Assembly: GCF_022229005.1 (NCBI RefSeq)
Contig: NZ_JAKKFD010000017.1
Location: 141,094-205,093, forward strand
Direction: 5' to 3'
DNA length: 64,000 nucleotides
Source of the DNA: Micromonospora trifolii
GTDB taxonomy: Bacteria; Actinomycetota; Actinomycetes; Mycobacteriales; Micromonosporaceae
Shown piece after piece: positions 25,526-34,500 of this stretch. The stretch's first letter is position 1. Each line of letters begins with the position of its first letter. The notes under the pieces were generated by a model, which did not search any database, was not told the origin of the DNA, and worked only from the letters and a program-made list of their open reading frames with translations. A program made the position numbers and the translations under genes.

Positions 25526-26296
25526 ATGGTTCGAGGCACCCGCGACGAGCTGCTCGGACGCTTGGCTGAGGCGGTTGGCTCCGTCACGGTCGCCCACCCG
25601 ACGCGGGTCGCCGTCGACGGACCGCCCGCCGCCGGCAAGACCACACTCGCCGACGAGTTGGCCGCCGTTCTGCGTGAACAGGGCCGCGACGTCATCCGCG
25701 CCACGATCGACGAATTCCTCTTCCCCCGGGCGCGGCGCTATCCGCGCGGCGAGTACTCGGCCGAAGGCTGCTATTACGACACCCACGACCACGAGGCGCT
25801 GAACCGGGTTCTGCTCGATCCGCTCGGCCCGGGCGGAGATCGACGCTTCCAGCCCGCTGTCTACGACCGCACCGCGGACGCCGTGCTGTCCCCGCCGGTC
25901 ACGACCGCCCCGGCCGACGCCGTGCTCGTCTTCGACGGCGTCTTCCTCCTGCGTCCGGAACTGGTTGACCGGTGGGACCTGCGCATCTTCGTGTCGACGT
26001 CGCTGGAGAAGACAGTGGATCGTGCCGTGATCCGAGAGAGCCGGGTGTCAACTCGGGCCGACATCGAACGACGCTGGCGCGAGCGCTACATCCCCTCGCA
26101 GCAGCTGTACTTCGCTACGGCCCGCCCGACCCAGCACGCCGACATCGTCGTGCACAACGACGAGCCCCAGCAGCCGGTGTGGGAGACCCGTTCTCCGAAG
26201 TCCTGGCGGCCAGGGGGTGACCGCCTTACGGATGGTCCACATACTCGCCGAACGGCTCGATCGAGCCATCCCAACCGTTCCAACCCTGTTGGGTGA
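25526..26296 (+). CDS. Uridine kinase-like P-loop protein
   Basis: A 256-aa protein with VAVDGPPAAGKTT (P-loop, residues 28-40), ATIDEFLFPRARRYPRGEY (the nucleoside-binding acidic segment near 60), VFDGVFLLRPEL near 137 and a lid-type IRESRVSTRADIERRWRERY near 171. This matches uridine kinase/phosphoribulokinase-like proteins. The last 25 residues lack conservation cues and run into the convergent gene by 71 bp, so the true functional end may be earlier. Proteins of this type often follow DUF397 genes in actinomycetes without a proven link. Confidence 0.8.
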   Translation: MVRGTRDELLGRLAEAVGSVTVAHPTRVAVDGPPAAGKTTLADELAAVLREQGRDVIRATIDEFLFPRARRYPRGEYSAEGCYYDTHDHEALNRVLLDPLGPGGDRRFQPAVYDRTADAVLSPPVTTAPADAVLVFDGVFLLRPELVDRWDLRIFVSTSLEKTVDRAVIRESRVSTRADIERRWRERYIPSQQLYFATARPTQHADIVVHNDEPQQPVWETRSPKSWRPGGDRLTDGPHTRRTARSSHPNRSNPVG

Positions 26297-26651
26297 GCTG
26301 CCCGTTCGCGTAGGTGTACGACCAGCGGGCGCCGTCCTCGCCCTCGATCTGGACGGTTCCGGAGCGCACGAACGGCGCGATCGCGACGTAGAAGGCAGTT
26401 GTCTGGTTCGACCACTTGGGGTCGCCCTCGTCGTCGTACCCGAACTCGATCCAGTCTCCGTCGCGAACGATCGTGGCCCTGGCCGGGTCCGCCAGGTCAA
26501 CCAGCGTGCCATTCGGCGGAAACTCATCCGGCCGATACCAGCCTCCTCGGCCGGCCAGGGCGGCCTGGACGGCGGCGACCGCAGCGGCGTCGTCCGACTC
26601 CGGGAGGTGCAGACGACCCGAAGGAACCACTGTGTATCCCACGGCGCGCAC
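26226..26651 (-). CDS. Conserved hypothetical protein, 141 aa
   Basis: A soluble 141-aa protein with no signal or membrane segment. Notable segments are GGWYRPDEFPPNGTLVDL, DWIEFGYDDEGDPKWSNQTTAFYVAIAPFV and GWDGSIEPFGEY; the many aromatic and acidic residues suggest a small beta-rich binding domain. I do not recognise the family. Its 3' end overlaps the convergent kinase-like gene. It could be an immunity-type or SMI1-like small protein, but no diagnostic motif supports that. Confidence 0.65.
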   Translation of the reverse strand: MRAVGYTVVPSGRLHLPESDDAAAVAAVQAALAGRGGWYRPDEFPPNGTLVDLADPARATIVRDGDWIEFGYDDEGDPKWSNQTTAFYVAIAPFVRSGTVQIEGEDGARWSYTYANGQLTQQGWNGWDGSIEPFGEYVDHP

Positions 26652-26683
26652 CCTACAACGGTCGATGTGTGGCTGGCTGCCCC

Positions 26684-27250
26684 TCAGGATGTGGTGGAAC
26701 GCAGGTCGCGGAGACGGTACTGGCCCGGGAGATCGCAGCAGCCTTCGGCGTGGAGGTCGAGGGAGGGGGAGTCGAGGGTGGACGGCGTGAAGTAGGACGG
26801 GTCGAGGTGGTAGGTCAATGTGGTGCCGGTGCCGCCCGGTGCGTCGACATCGTGGGCTGGGCCGGTGGGGCGTAGGCCGACGAGGTCCTGACGCAGACCG
26901 TGGCCCCCGTGCCAGGTCTCGACAGTGGTGTGGGTGCTCACCGCTGCGGCTGCGGCGTGGACCCAGCGGTAGGAGGTCAGGAGGGAGTCGTAGTAGCCGG
27001 CCATCGAGCCGTCCGGGCCGGTCGGCCAGTTGTCACCTATCGAGAACGCGAGCTCGCCGAGGATCTCGACGGTGACCTCGGGTGCACCGGTCGGCGCGAC
27101 TCTCGGGCCCGGGTGGAGCGAAGCAATGACGACGGCGGTCAAGACGCTGGTTGCCAGGTGCGCATCGGCCCCGAAGTACATGCCCGGGCGGCGGCGGACC
27201 GACTCGTCGAAGTCCAGGACCGTGATGTTCGCTGCGGTGTACTCACTCAC
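26684..27250 (-). CDS. GyrB/GHKL-like ATPase-fold protein, degenerate
   Basis: A 188-aa protein whose start (ITVLDFDESVRRRPGMYFGAD, residues 9-29) closely copies the N-terminal strap of DNA gyrase B and topoisomerase IV, where it reads IxVLxxLEAVRxRPGMYIG. The following N-box (EVxDN) is missing, and GDNWPTGPDG near 75 is only a faint echo of the DxGxG box. It ends long before the transducer domain. It may be a degenerate paralogue that has lost ATPase function, or a small GHKL-like regulator found in actinomycetes. The neighbouring genes give no operon clue. Confidence 0.65.
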   Translation of the reverse strand: MSEYTAANITVLDFDESVRRRPGMYFGADAHLATSVLTAVVIASLHPGPRVAPTGAPEVTVEILGELAFSIGDNWPTGPDGSMAGYYDSLLTSYRWVHAAAAAVSTHTTVETWHGGHGLRQDLVGLRPTGPAHDVDAPGGTGTTLTYHLDPSYFTPSTLDSPSLDLHAEGCCDLPGQYRLRDLRSTTS

Positions 27251-27410
27251 GGGCTTACGGTGCCCGAACCGGTCGAGAAAGAGAAGAAGGTGCGGCGGGA
27301 CGGCCTTTTCAGGATGCCCGGCAACGCGGGCCCATTACGGGCGGCCAGGTAGCCCGTTGGCGGGTTTGGGCCGGGCCTCTCGTCTGTCGCGGGTGTTGGT
27401 CCAGCCGGCC

Positions 27411-27785
27411 TTATACCTTGAGGACGTCCACGTCGTACAGCGCGATCGACGGGTCGCGGGAGGCCAGGGTCAAATTCTCGATGATTGCCTGCGCCACCAG
27501 CATGCGGTCGAAGGGATCGCGGTGGTGCGGTGGCAGGCGACCGGCGGCGATGGCGTGGGTGTGAGTCACCGGGAGTTCACGGAAGCCCATGTCTCTCACC
27601 CGCTCTGCCAGGTCAGAGGGTCCGACGAGCTTCCCCGTGCCTTGTTTGACAGTGATCTCCCAAAGGGTGACCGGGGAGAGAAAGATGTCCGGCTCATGGC
27701 GTAGCCGGTCGAGGAACTCGGCGCCGAGATTCGCGTCGCCGGTGATGGCCCTGAGCGCGACGTGGGTGTCCAGGAGCAGGGTCAT
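27411..27785 (-). CDS. PIN-domain toxin, VapC-like
   Basis: A 124-aa PIN-domain protein. LLLDTHVALRAI gives the first catalytic Asp at residue 6, SPVTLWEI a Glu near 42, and HRDPFDRMLVAQA (residues 87-99) the last acidic cluster. These metal-binding residues of an RNase are intact. The start overlaps the antitoxin stop by 4 bases (ATGA), the standard order of type II pairs. It would cleave specific RNA when the antitoxin is lost. Confidence 0.9.
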   Translation of the reverse strand: MTLLLDTHVALRAITGDANLGAEFLDRLRHEPDIFLSPVTLWEITVKQGTGKLVGPSDLAERVRDMGFRELPVTHTHAIAAGRLPPHHRDPFDRMLVAQAIIENLTLASRDPSIALYDVDVLKV

Positions 27786-28036
27786 GCGCCGATGCCGAAG
27801 TCGGCCGCGATCTCGGCGTTGGTCTGTGGTGAGTCCCAGTCGCCGGAGAGGTCCAGTTGCCCGGCGAGGGAGCCGATCGCAGTGCGGTTGGCCCGCCGGA
27901 CCAACGGCACGACCTTTGCTGCCGGCGTGCCGGCCCGGTCGATGATGATCTCCTCGCCGCGCTCGACTCGTTCGATGATTCGCGACAAATGGGTCTTGGC
28001 ATCGTGCATGTTGTAGTGCGCGGCCTCAGCCGACAT
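27782..28036 (-). CDS. Phd/YefM-type antitoxin
   Basis: An 84-aa antitoxin. The N-terminal half (YNMHDAKTHLSRIIERVERGEEIIIDRAGTPAAKVVPL) is a full Phd/YefM DNA-binding fold; the acidic C-terminal tail (NAEIAADFGIGA) would thread into the PIN toxin. A strong GGAGG ribosome-binding site precedes the start. Pairing of a Phd-type antitoxin with a PIN toxin is common. An operator-like palindrome lies immediately upstream. Confidence 0.9.
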   Translation of the reverse strand: MSAEAAHYNMHDAKTHLSRIIERVERGEEIIIDRAGTPAAKVVPLVRRANRTAIGSLAGQLDLSGDWDSPQTNAEIAADFGIGA

Positions 28037-28050
28037 GGCACAACCTCCAT

Positions 28051-28075
28051 GGTTAGCTAAGGGCTTAGTCTAGCC
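28051..28075 (-). promoter_or_regulatory. Operator palindrome of the toxin-antitoxin operon
   Basis: A near-palindrome of 25 bp with core CTAAG-GG-CTTAG (28057-28068) and outer GGTTAG/CTAGCC half sites lies 15 bases upstream of the antitoxin start. Its AT content also makes it the likely promoter -10 region. The position fits autorepression by the antitoxin-toxin complex. Confidence 0.55.
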
Positions 28076-28103
28076 TGTTCGGCCTCATGTGCCAGCGGTA
28101 CGG

Positions 28104-28808
28104 CTATGTGTCGCCGCGACTCTGCTCGCGGGTGCGCTGAATGCTGCCGACCTCGCCTTTGATCGGGAGCCAGTAGAAGGGGATGAACGCGATGACCACT
28201 ACGAGGCCCACGACCGGATGAAGAGCGCCCAATGCGGTCCCGACGACGATCCAGAACGGCGCAGGGCGGAAGCGCCTGCTGATCGCCCGGGCGGTGTCGT
28301 TGTCGGTGGCGGAGGTCAGCAGGCGTCGGCCGTGCCTGGCGTACTCCCAGATCACATTGAAGAGGATGGCGGCCACCACGTAGGTGGCCCCGTAGAAGAT
28401 GAGTGCGGTGCGCTTGCCGTGGCCGGACTCGAACGCGTGGGCCAGGAGGGAGGAGGCGAACGGCAGGAACGCGATCACCATCAGCAGCAGGGTGTTGAGC
28501 AGGAGCAGCATGCGGTCGGCGGAGCGGATGTGGTCGAACATGACGTGGTGATTCACCCACATCTGTCCGATCAGCAGGAAGGTGATGGCGTACGCCACGT
28601 ATGAGGGCCACAGTTCGGCGAGGCCGCGGAGCAGGTGTTCGGTGTCCTCCGGCGGCTGGATCTCCAGGACGAGCAGGGTGACGGCGATGGCAATGACCGC
28701 GTCGCTGAAGGTGACCAGCCGCTTCGGATCTCGTTCCGCACCGATCGGGCTGCTGGATCTGTTCGCGTCCTTCGCGGAGGCGTCGTGGGCCGCGCGGAAC
28801 CAGCGCAT
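28104..28808 (-). CDS. TMEM175-type potassium channel family protein (DUF1211)
   Basis: A 234-aa membrane protein with about six transmembrane helices. The signature RLVTFSDAVIAIAVTLLVLEI near residues 30-50 carries the FSD motif of TMEM175 channels, and VNHHVMFDHIRSADRMLLLLNTLLLM follows near 85-110. Bacterial homologues form potassium-selective pores by oligomerising. ATG at 28808 has GGGGAGG just upstream; longer starts would run through the divergent-looking leader and overlap the next gene. It ends 67 bp before the antitoxin start without evidence of shared control. Confidence 0.85.
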   Translation of the reverse strand: MRWFRAAHDASAKDANRSSSPIGAERDPKRLVTFSDAVIAIAVTLLVLEIQPPEDTEHLLRGLAELWPSYVAYAITFLLIGQMWVNHHVMFDHIRSADRMLLLLNTLLLMVIAFLPFASSLLAHAFESGHGKRTALIFYGATYVVAAILFNVIWEYARHGRRLLTSATDNDTARAISRRFRPAPFWIVVGTALGALHPVVGLVVVIAFIPFYWLPIKGEVGSIQRTREQSRGDT

Positions 28809-28954
28809 GAGCCTCCCCCAGGGTGAGAGCACCCGGTCACGCACCGCAGGCAGGGCTGCCCACGGTGGTGATCCAAGAGCCGTCCGGTGCCGCGGGTTCC
28901 CGCCTTCGTATGAGCCAAACCGGCTTGCGGCTGCCGTACCAGCCCCTGCTGCCG

Positions 28955-29386
28955 TCACCGATCCCTGACCCGTTGCCGCCACCACGCCTGCGCGTGCCAC
29001 GGACTCAGCTCGGCAGCTCGGGGGTCAGGCAGCGTCTTCCGGAGAAACTCCTCGTCCAACGGGTCGACGACACGTCGCAACTCGCGGCGGGCGGCCGTTG
29101 GCAGTCGGCGCATCGCGTCGCCCAGGACGTCTCGCTGGTACAACACATCGCAACCCGGACAGGGACAGTCATCCCCTAGATCCAGCCACCGTCCCGAGCG
29201 TCGGATGACGCTACGGTAGCCGGCCAGCGCGGTCGCTACTGAAACGAAACCCGGATGGGTGCCTTCGAGCCTGGCGATCGCCGCGTTCGCGCCGTTCGAC
29301 AGACCATCGATGGGGCGGAGCTTGCCCGCATTCCGCCCGGCCGACGTCAACAGTGCGCGCAGCGCACCAGGTGACCTACGCGCCAT
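28955..29386 (-). CDS. Hypothetical protein with CxCxxC motif, 143 aa
   Basis: A basic 143-aa protein, arginine-rich throughout. DDCPCPGCDVLYQRDVLGD near residues 73-91 contains three closely spaced cysteines that could bind a metal. The last part (WHAQAWWRQRVRDR) is basic and aromatic, as seen in nucleic-acid binding tails. I do not recognise a family. The reading frame is bounded by real starts and has clear third-position GC bias, which supports coding. Confidence 0.55.
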   Translation of the reverse strand: MARRSPGALRALLTSAGRNAGKLRPIDGLSNGANAAIARLEGTHPGFVSVATALAGYRSVIRRSGRWLDLGDDCPCPGCDVLYQRDVLGDAMRRLPTAARRELRRVVDPLDEEFLRKTLPDPRAAELSPWHAQAWWRQRVRDR

Positions 29387-29486
29387 TGGCCTTTCGGAGC
29401 TGAGTCATGACGAGCACCCTGCCACACCACGACCAGGCCCCGCCAACCCATTCACGCGGTGGTGACGCCGTCTGGATGAGTCGGCC

Positions 29487-29939
29487 TCAGCCGATGTTGA
29501 TCAGCAACACCTGGTCGTCGCGAAGGTCGGAAATGGTGTCGCGCAACAGCCTCAACGTGTCCAGACCGGCCAGGCCGCTCTCCTCGAAAACCACCCCCAT
29601 GTCCGCGAAGTGGGCGGCCAACTCCTCCTCGCGGTGCGCGCCGGGATCGAGCTGTTCCGACAACCCCGGGGCTGGAGTGATGAGCGTGGTCAGGCCGTAC
29701 GCGCTGTTGATGGCCTCGGACTCGGCGTTGAACTCCGACGGCTCCAGGTCGATGCCGCGCTCCTCCAGATAGGTCAGGACGTACAGCATGCAGTAGCCGG
29801 ACCAGTCGTACTCCTGCCGCGTCTTGCTCCCGTGTTCCGCCAGATACGTGTGGAACGACGACGGCGATGTGCGGGCCAGGCGGGCCAGCTCGGTGATGCT
29901 GTCCCTGGGGACCACTGTCAGTGACGCGATGGCAGACAA
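29487..29939 (-). CDS. Conserved hypothetical protein, 150 aa
   Basis: An acidic soluble protein with no signal or membrane helix. The N-terminus (SITELARLARTSPSSFHTYLAEHG) looks helical, then GYCMLYVLTYLEERGIDL and HFADMGVVFEESGLAGLDTLRLLRDTISDLRDDQVLLINIG. The pattern suggests a small alpha/beta adaptor or immunity-like protein; there is no diagnostic motif. It starts 16 bp after the dihydrofolate-reductase-like gene stop, so it is probably in the same transcript. Confidence 0.65.
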   Translation of the reverse strand: MSAIASLTVVPRDSITELARLARTSPSSFHTYLAEHGSKTRQEYDWSGYCMLYVLTYLEERGIDLEPSEFNAESEAINSAYGLTTLITPAPGLSEQLDPGAHREEELAAHFADMGVVFEESGLAGLDTLRLLRDTISDLRDDQVLLINIG

Positions 29940-29955
29940 CGCATCCTCCGCCGGT

Positions 29956-30585
29956 CTAGGAGAGCACTCGGTAGGTCACGTGCAGGACCGTGCTTGCCGC
30001 TCGCGCCGTCACCTGTTCGAGGGTCAGCGCCGGAACACCGTCGAACAGCCGCACGCCGGCGCCGAGGGTGATCGGCGCGATGTGCAACCGCAGTTCGTCG
30101 ACCAGACCGGCGGCGAGGTACTGGTTGATGGTGGTCGCGCCGCCGTGGATCAGGATGTCGCCGCCACCGGCCGCCGTGCGTGCCTGCGCGAGCGCCGACT
30201 CGATCCCGTCGGTCACGAAGTGGAAGGTGGTGTCGCCCGCCATGGGCTGCGGCTCGCGCGCGTGATGGGTGAGCACGAACACCGGCTTGTGGAACGGTGG
30301 GTCCTCACCCCACCAGCCGTTCCACTGCCGATCCCACTCGCCGCGCACCGGACCGAACATGTTGCGGCCCATGATGACCGCTGAGGCGGCGTTGCTCAGG
30401 TCGAGCTCGGCCTGGTTCTCCTCAGCGGCGTCGAACATCCAGGCGTGCAGCCCTCGGCCCCAGCCGTCGCCACCATCGTCACCGAACGGGCGTTCCTCGG
30501 TCTGCTTGAGCCCGGCCGAGTACCCGTCGGCGGAGATGGTCTGGTCGGCGATCACCCTGCCGCTACGTGTGGTCACTGCACTCAC
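29956..30585 (-). CDS. Dihydrofolate reductase/RibD-family reductase
   Basis: A 209-aa protein of the RibD C-terminal/DHFR-like fold: TISADGYSAG at the N-terminus (catalytic-loop position), AVIMGRNMFG near 88, VFVLTHHAREP near 122, GGDILIHGGATTINQYLAAGLVDELRLHIAPITLGAGVRLF across 158-197. These proteins reduce small heterocycles with NADPH. It is translated from a GTG directly adjacent to the upstream membrane protein stop, so the genes are coupled. The exact substrate is unknown. Confidence 0.85.
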   Translation of the reverse strand: MSAVTTRSGRVIADQTISADGYSAGLKQTEERPFGDDGGDGWGRGLHAWMFDAAEENQAELDLSNAASAVIMGRNMFGPVRGEWDRQWNGWWGEDPPFHKPVFVLTHHAREPQPMAGDTTFHFVTDGIESALAQARTAAGGGDILIHGGATTINQYLAAGLVDELRLHIAPITLGAGVRLFDGVPALTLEQVTARAASTVLHVTYRVLS

Positions 30586-31503
30586 CTATCGGGGGGACGG
30601 GGACGGTTGGACGTTCCGGCCGTCGACGGTCGGCCACGGCACGACGGGGTCGGCAGCCGGACGATCGGGTTGCGCGAGAAGGAACATGAGGATCAGACCG
30701 GCCATCATCACCAAGGGGACCATGCCGCAGGCGACAGTCACCACCACCGCCGTGACCCGAGAGCTGGGGTCTCTCCCGCTCTGCCACCTCGGGAACGAGT
30801 ACACACCCAGCAGTAGGAGAACGAGCCACAGTGGCACCAGCAAGGGGGCGAGGGCGGGCCAGGCGGACCACACCGGCTCGTCGGCCGCGCCCCGGCCGAG
30901 GGCCGCCCAGGTGAGGGCGGTGCCCGGGAGGAGGCCAGCCGTCACCAGGGTGCAGACCAGCAGGGGTACGGGTCGACGTCGCCGTGCCACCCACCCGAAC
31001 AGCGCCGCGCCGGCTGCGGCGCCGGCGACGGTGCCAGCGACAGTGCTGACGAGGAACGTGCCGGGCGCGGCCGGTGCGATGGTCAGCTCTGTCCCGCTCG
31101 CCGAGTAGTCGAGCGTGATCGTCAGCCCGTCGCGCTCAGCCCGCCAGCCGTCGCACAGGTAGCCAGGGACGCGGCGGAGGCCCTGCCAGCCCTGCGACAC
31201 GGCGTTGCGTCGAAGCTGCTCGGAGAGCCCGCAGTCGTCACCATCGACGTACCAGAAGAACGCCTGGCCCGAACCCAGGTCGTCGGCAGCGAGATCGACG
31301 CCCCACCGGGAGCCCTGCACGACTCGACCCGAGTCGACCGGCACCGCGCCAGGAAGCAACTGCGCTGCCATTGTCCGCGCCTGGTCGTCGGTGGGCGGCG
31401 TGACACCGCGGCCGCCGTACCAGGCACCGAGGCTCAGGCCGACAGTACCCAGCAACACCGCACCGAGCAGCACCATTGCGACGCGCCGCAGCCGATGGCT
31501 CAT
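30586..31503 (-). CDS. Membrane protein of unknown function, paralogue of the 49576-50334 product
   Basis: A 305-aa protein with one N-terminal hydrophobic segment (VAMVLLGAVLLGTVGLSLGAW), an exported domain of about 120 residues with two conserved cysteines (DDCGLSE and YLCDGWRAERDG), then three to four membrane helices. The same architecture and strings such as LRxVAMVLLGA, LGxWYxGRG, CDGWRAERDGLT and MAAxLLPG recur in the gene at 49576-50334. The family is unknown to me. It lies 25 bp after the large BTAD regulator stop and directly before the DHFR-like gene, so it belongs to that minus-strand transcription unit. Confidence 0.7.
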   Translation of the reverse strand: MSHRLRRVAMVLLGAVLLGTVGLSLGAWYGGRGVTPPTDDQARTMAAQLLPGAVPVDSGRVVQGSRWGVDLAADDLGSGQAFFWYVDGDDCGLSEQLRRNAVSQGWQGLRRVPGYLCDGWRAERDGLTITLDYSASGTELTIAPAAPGTFLVSTVAGTVAGAAAGAALFGWVARRRRPVPLLVCTLVTAGLLPGTALTWAALGRGAADEPVWSAWPALAPLLVPLWLVLLLLGVYSFPRWQSGRDPSSRVTAVVVTVACGMVPLVMMAGLILMFLLAQPDRPAADPVVPWPTVDGRNVQPSPSPR

Positions 31504-31528
31504 CGGCGCACCTCTCTGCCGTAATGCG

Positions 31529-34500
31529 CTAGAGGGTAGCTTCCAGGGTCCGTGCGTGCTGCCCGGTGGATGTCGCCGCAGGGATGGGCTCCCTGCGGGA
31601 TGTGCCGCACACCTTGTCTCGCGGCTGGGCCGGCACGCCGATGGCGGACATCGCCTCCTCGTAGCGTCGGTACGCCTGTGCGGCCTCGCCGTGCCGGCCC
31701 GCCGCCGCCAACGTCCGGATGAACTCGCCGTGCACACCCTCGTCGTGGGGTTCCAGTTCGAGAGCGCGGCCGAGGTGGCGGACGGTCTCGTCGACGTCGC
31801 CGGCGTCGCGGGCGAGCGAGGCCAGCTTGCGTACCACGCGCAGGTAGACCCGGCGTGCCTCCTCGCGGGTCGGTCGGGACCAGTCGTCGTACGGCTCGTC
31901 CTCCAGGAAGTCTCCCCGGTAGCGCTGTTCGGCGAGGAGCAGCGAGGCCCCTGCGTCTTCGGTTTCCCCCTGCTCGGCCAGCCGGAGACCGTGTGCCGAT
32001 TCGGTGAGGAACTCCTCGACGTCGAGTTCGAGGTGACCGATGTCGAGGGCGAGACTCGGGTGCGCGGCGATGATGAAGTGGTCTGTGGGGCTGCGCCGCT
32101 GCGGATCGAGCACGCCCCGGAGGGTGGACAGCGCCACGGAGAGCCGGTGACCGACCCGGCCCGGATCCTGGCCGGGCCAGAGCGTCTCGCCGAGTTGCTC
32201 GCGAGGCACCGCGCGACCACGCCGGGCGGCGAGGATCCGGAGAAGATCACGGGCCTTACGTGACTGCCAGGCCGGCGCCATCACCTGTGCGCCGTCCACG
32301 TACACCTCGAAGCGTCCGAGGGTGCGGACGGTGACCTCTGTGACGCGGCGTGGGCCCTGCCGGCTGAGCGTCGGCGGCGGCACACCGGCACTGGCCAGCC
32401 GCTCAGCGGCCAGCCGGGCGTCGACGCGCTCCTGGGGATCCGCCCCGGGCAGCCGGCTGAGCAACACAGTGAGGCGGTCCGCGGCCACCACCGACGTGAT
32501 GTCGCGCAACGTCGCCGCCGCCTCCCGCCAGGCACGACGGGTGTCGTCGGTGTCGGCGGCGGCGGCCCCGCGAAGCTCCAGCGCCTCGGCGAGCGCCGCG
32601 CGGTCGCGATGCAGCCGGGCGGCGGTGGACGCGGTCAGCGCCACCTCCACGGCCCGGGTGCGGTCGCCGATCTCCAGCGCCACCCAGCCGAGCGCGAGTC
32701 GGGCGAGCGCCGAGTCGGGCCCGCGTTCCAGCTCGACAGCGCGTTGGGCGAGGGCGAACGCCGTCGCGCCGTCCTCAGCGGCCAGCACCCGAGCCAACCC
32801 GGCGAGCGCCGGCACCTGGATCTGGAGGTCGTTGACAGGTTCGCTGGCGCGCAGCGCCTCCTCGTACGCCGCGCGGGCCAGGTTGGTGCGGCCCCGCAGT
32901 GCGTGAATATCGCCGATACCCACCAACGGGTACGCCACCTTGCGGGACCCCATCCGTTGAAGGAGCGGTACGGCACGTTCGTAACACGCGCTGGCCTGGG
33001 CGAGGTGACCGAGGTGGAAGTGCGCCGCGCCCTCGTTGCAGAGCGCCAGCGCGAGCATCGCGGCGTACCCGTTGGTCTGGGCCAACTCCACGGCGGGCCG
33101 CACCTCCGCCAGTGCTTCGAGGTATCGGCCCTCGCCCACCAGAGCGGACGCCCGATTGGCGCGGATGCGGGTGACCTGGACGGTGTCGCGTGCCGCCTCG
33201 GCAGCGCGCAGCGCCTTCTCGTGATGCTCGTCGGCTGCCGGTCGATCACCACGAAGCTTGGCGTCCAGGGCGAGTGCGGTGTGCGCGGCGGCGAGCGCCG
33301 CGTCACCTCCGACAGCGGTCGCCGCCGCGAGGGCCCGTTCGGCGTTGTCCTGACACGCCGCGGTGTTCCCGCTGGTCCACTGTGCCGCGGCGGTCCAGGC
33401 GAGCAGTCGGGCGTTGTCGGTGGACGGGCGCGCGTCGAGCACACCACGTTGGAAGACCTCCAGGGCGGAGTGCGGTTCGCCGCGCAGATAGTGCACCAGG
33501 CCGTACCGCCAGGCGAGGCCCGCCGCCATGGGCTTCTGACGGTCGGCCAGCACGGCGTACGACGCGAGTGCGGTTTCGAAGTCGCCGCGCATCTGCTGCG
33601 CCTCCCCGTAGAGCAGCCGCAGGCCGTCGGACCGGGTGCGCTCGGGCAGGGACTGGAAGGCGTCCACGACGGCCTCGGCGCCGCCCGCGGCGAGCAGCGC
33701 CGCGCCGTGGTCGGCGAGGATCCGCGCTGCCGCCTCGGTGAGACCCGATTCCTGGTACGACCGGAGGGCCGGAACGAGGAACCCGTGCTCGGCGTACCAC
33801 GGTGCCGCTCTCGCGTGCAGGCGTTGCGCCGCCGCCGGGGCCAACGGGAACCGGCGTCGGGCGACGCTGGCGACGACCGGCACCATCCGGTACCCGTGCC
33901 CGCTCGTCGTCGGGACGAGGAGGCCGGCCCGGGCCAGTTGGTCCAGCCAGTGAACTCCGTGTCGGTGCCCGAGCACGCGGGCCAGGTCCGGGTGGAACGG
34001 ATCGAGGTGCGCCGCGTCCCGCAGCAGCCGGTGGACCTCCGGCGCCAGCTCCGCTAACACGTCACGCACCAGACACGACTCCAGCGGCGTACCCGGCTCG
34101 GTCAGATCGTCCCAGTCGGTGCCGGCGGCAGCGGCCGTCCGGGCGGCCAGGGTGACCAGGGCCGGCCAACCGCTGGTCGCGTCGTGGATCCGGGCTGCGA
34201 GTGTCGGGTCGGTCAGGCCGTGGTCGGCGAGGACGGACGCCACCTGGTCGACTGAGAGCCGGAGGTCCGGCGGCCCGTGCTCGGCGAGCAGCCCGGACTG
34301 CCGCCGGGAGAGGGTCGGCGGGTGGCGGGTCAGGAGAACCACCCTGAGCTGCGGCGGCAGGTCTTCGAGGCTGTCCAGCAGCGCCTGTAGCCGGCGGCGG
34401 GGGAGTCGCGGCACGTCGTCGAGGACGAGCCAGCTTGGTTCGTCGACGGGCAGGTCCAGCGCGGATCGGGCGCTCAGCGAGACCAGGCGTTCCGGCCCGG

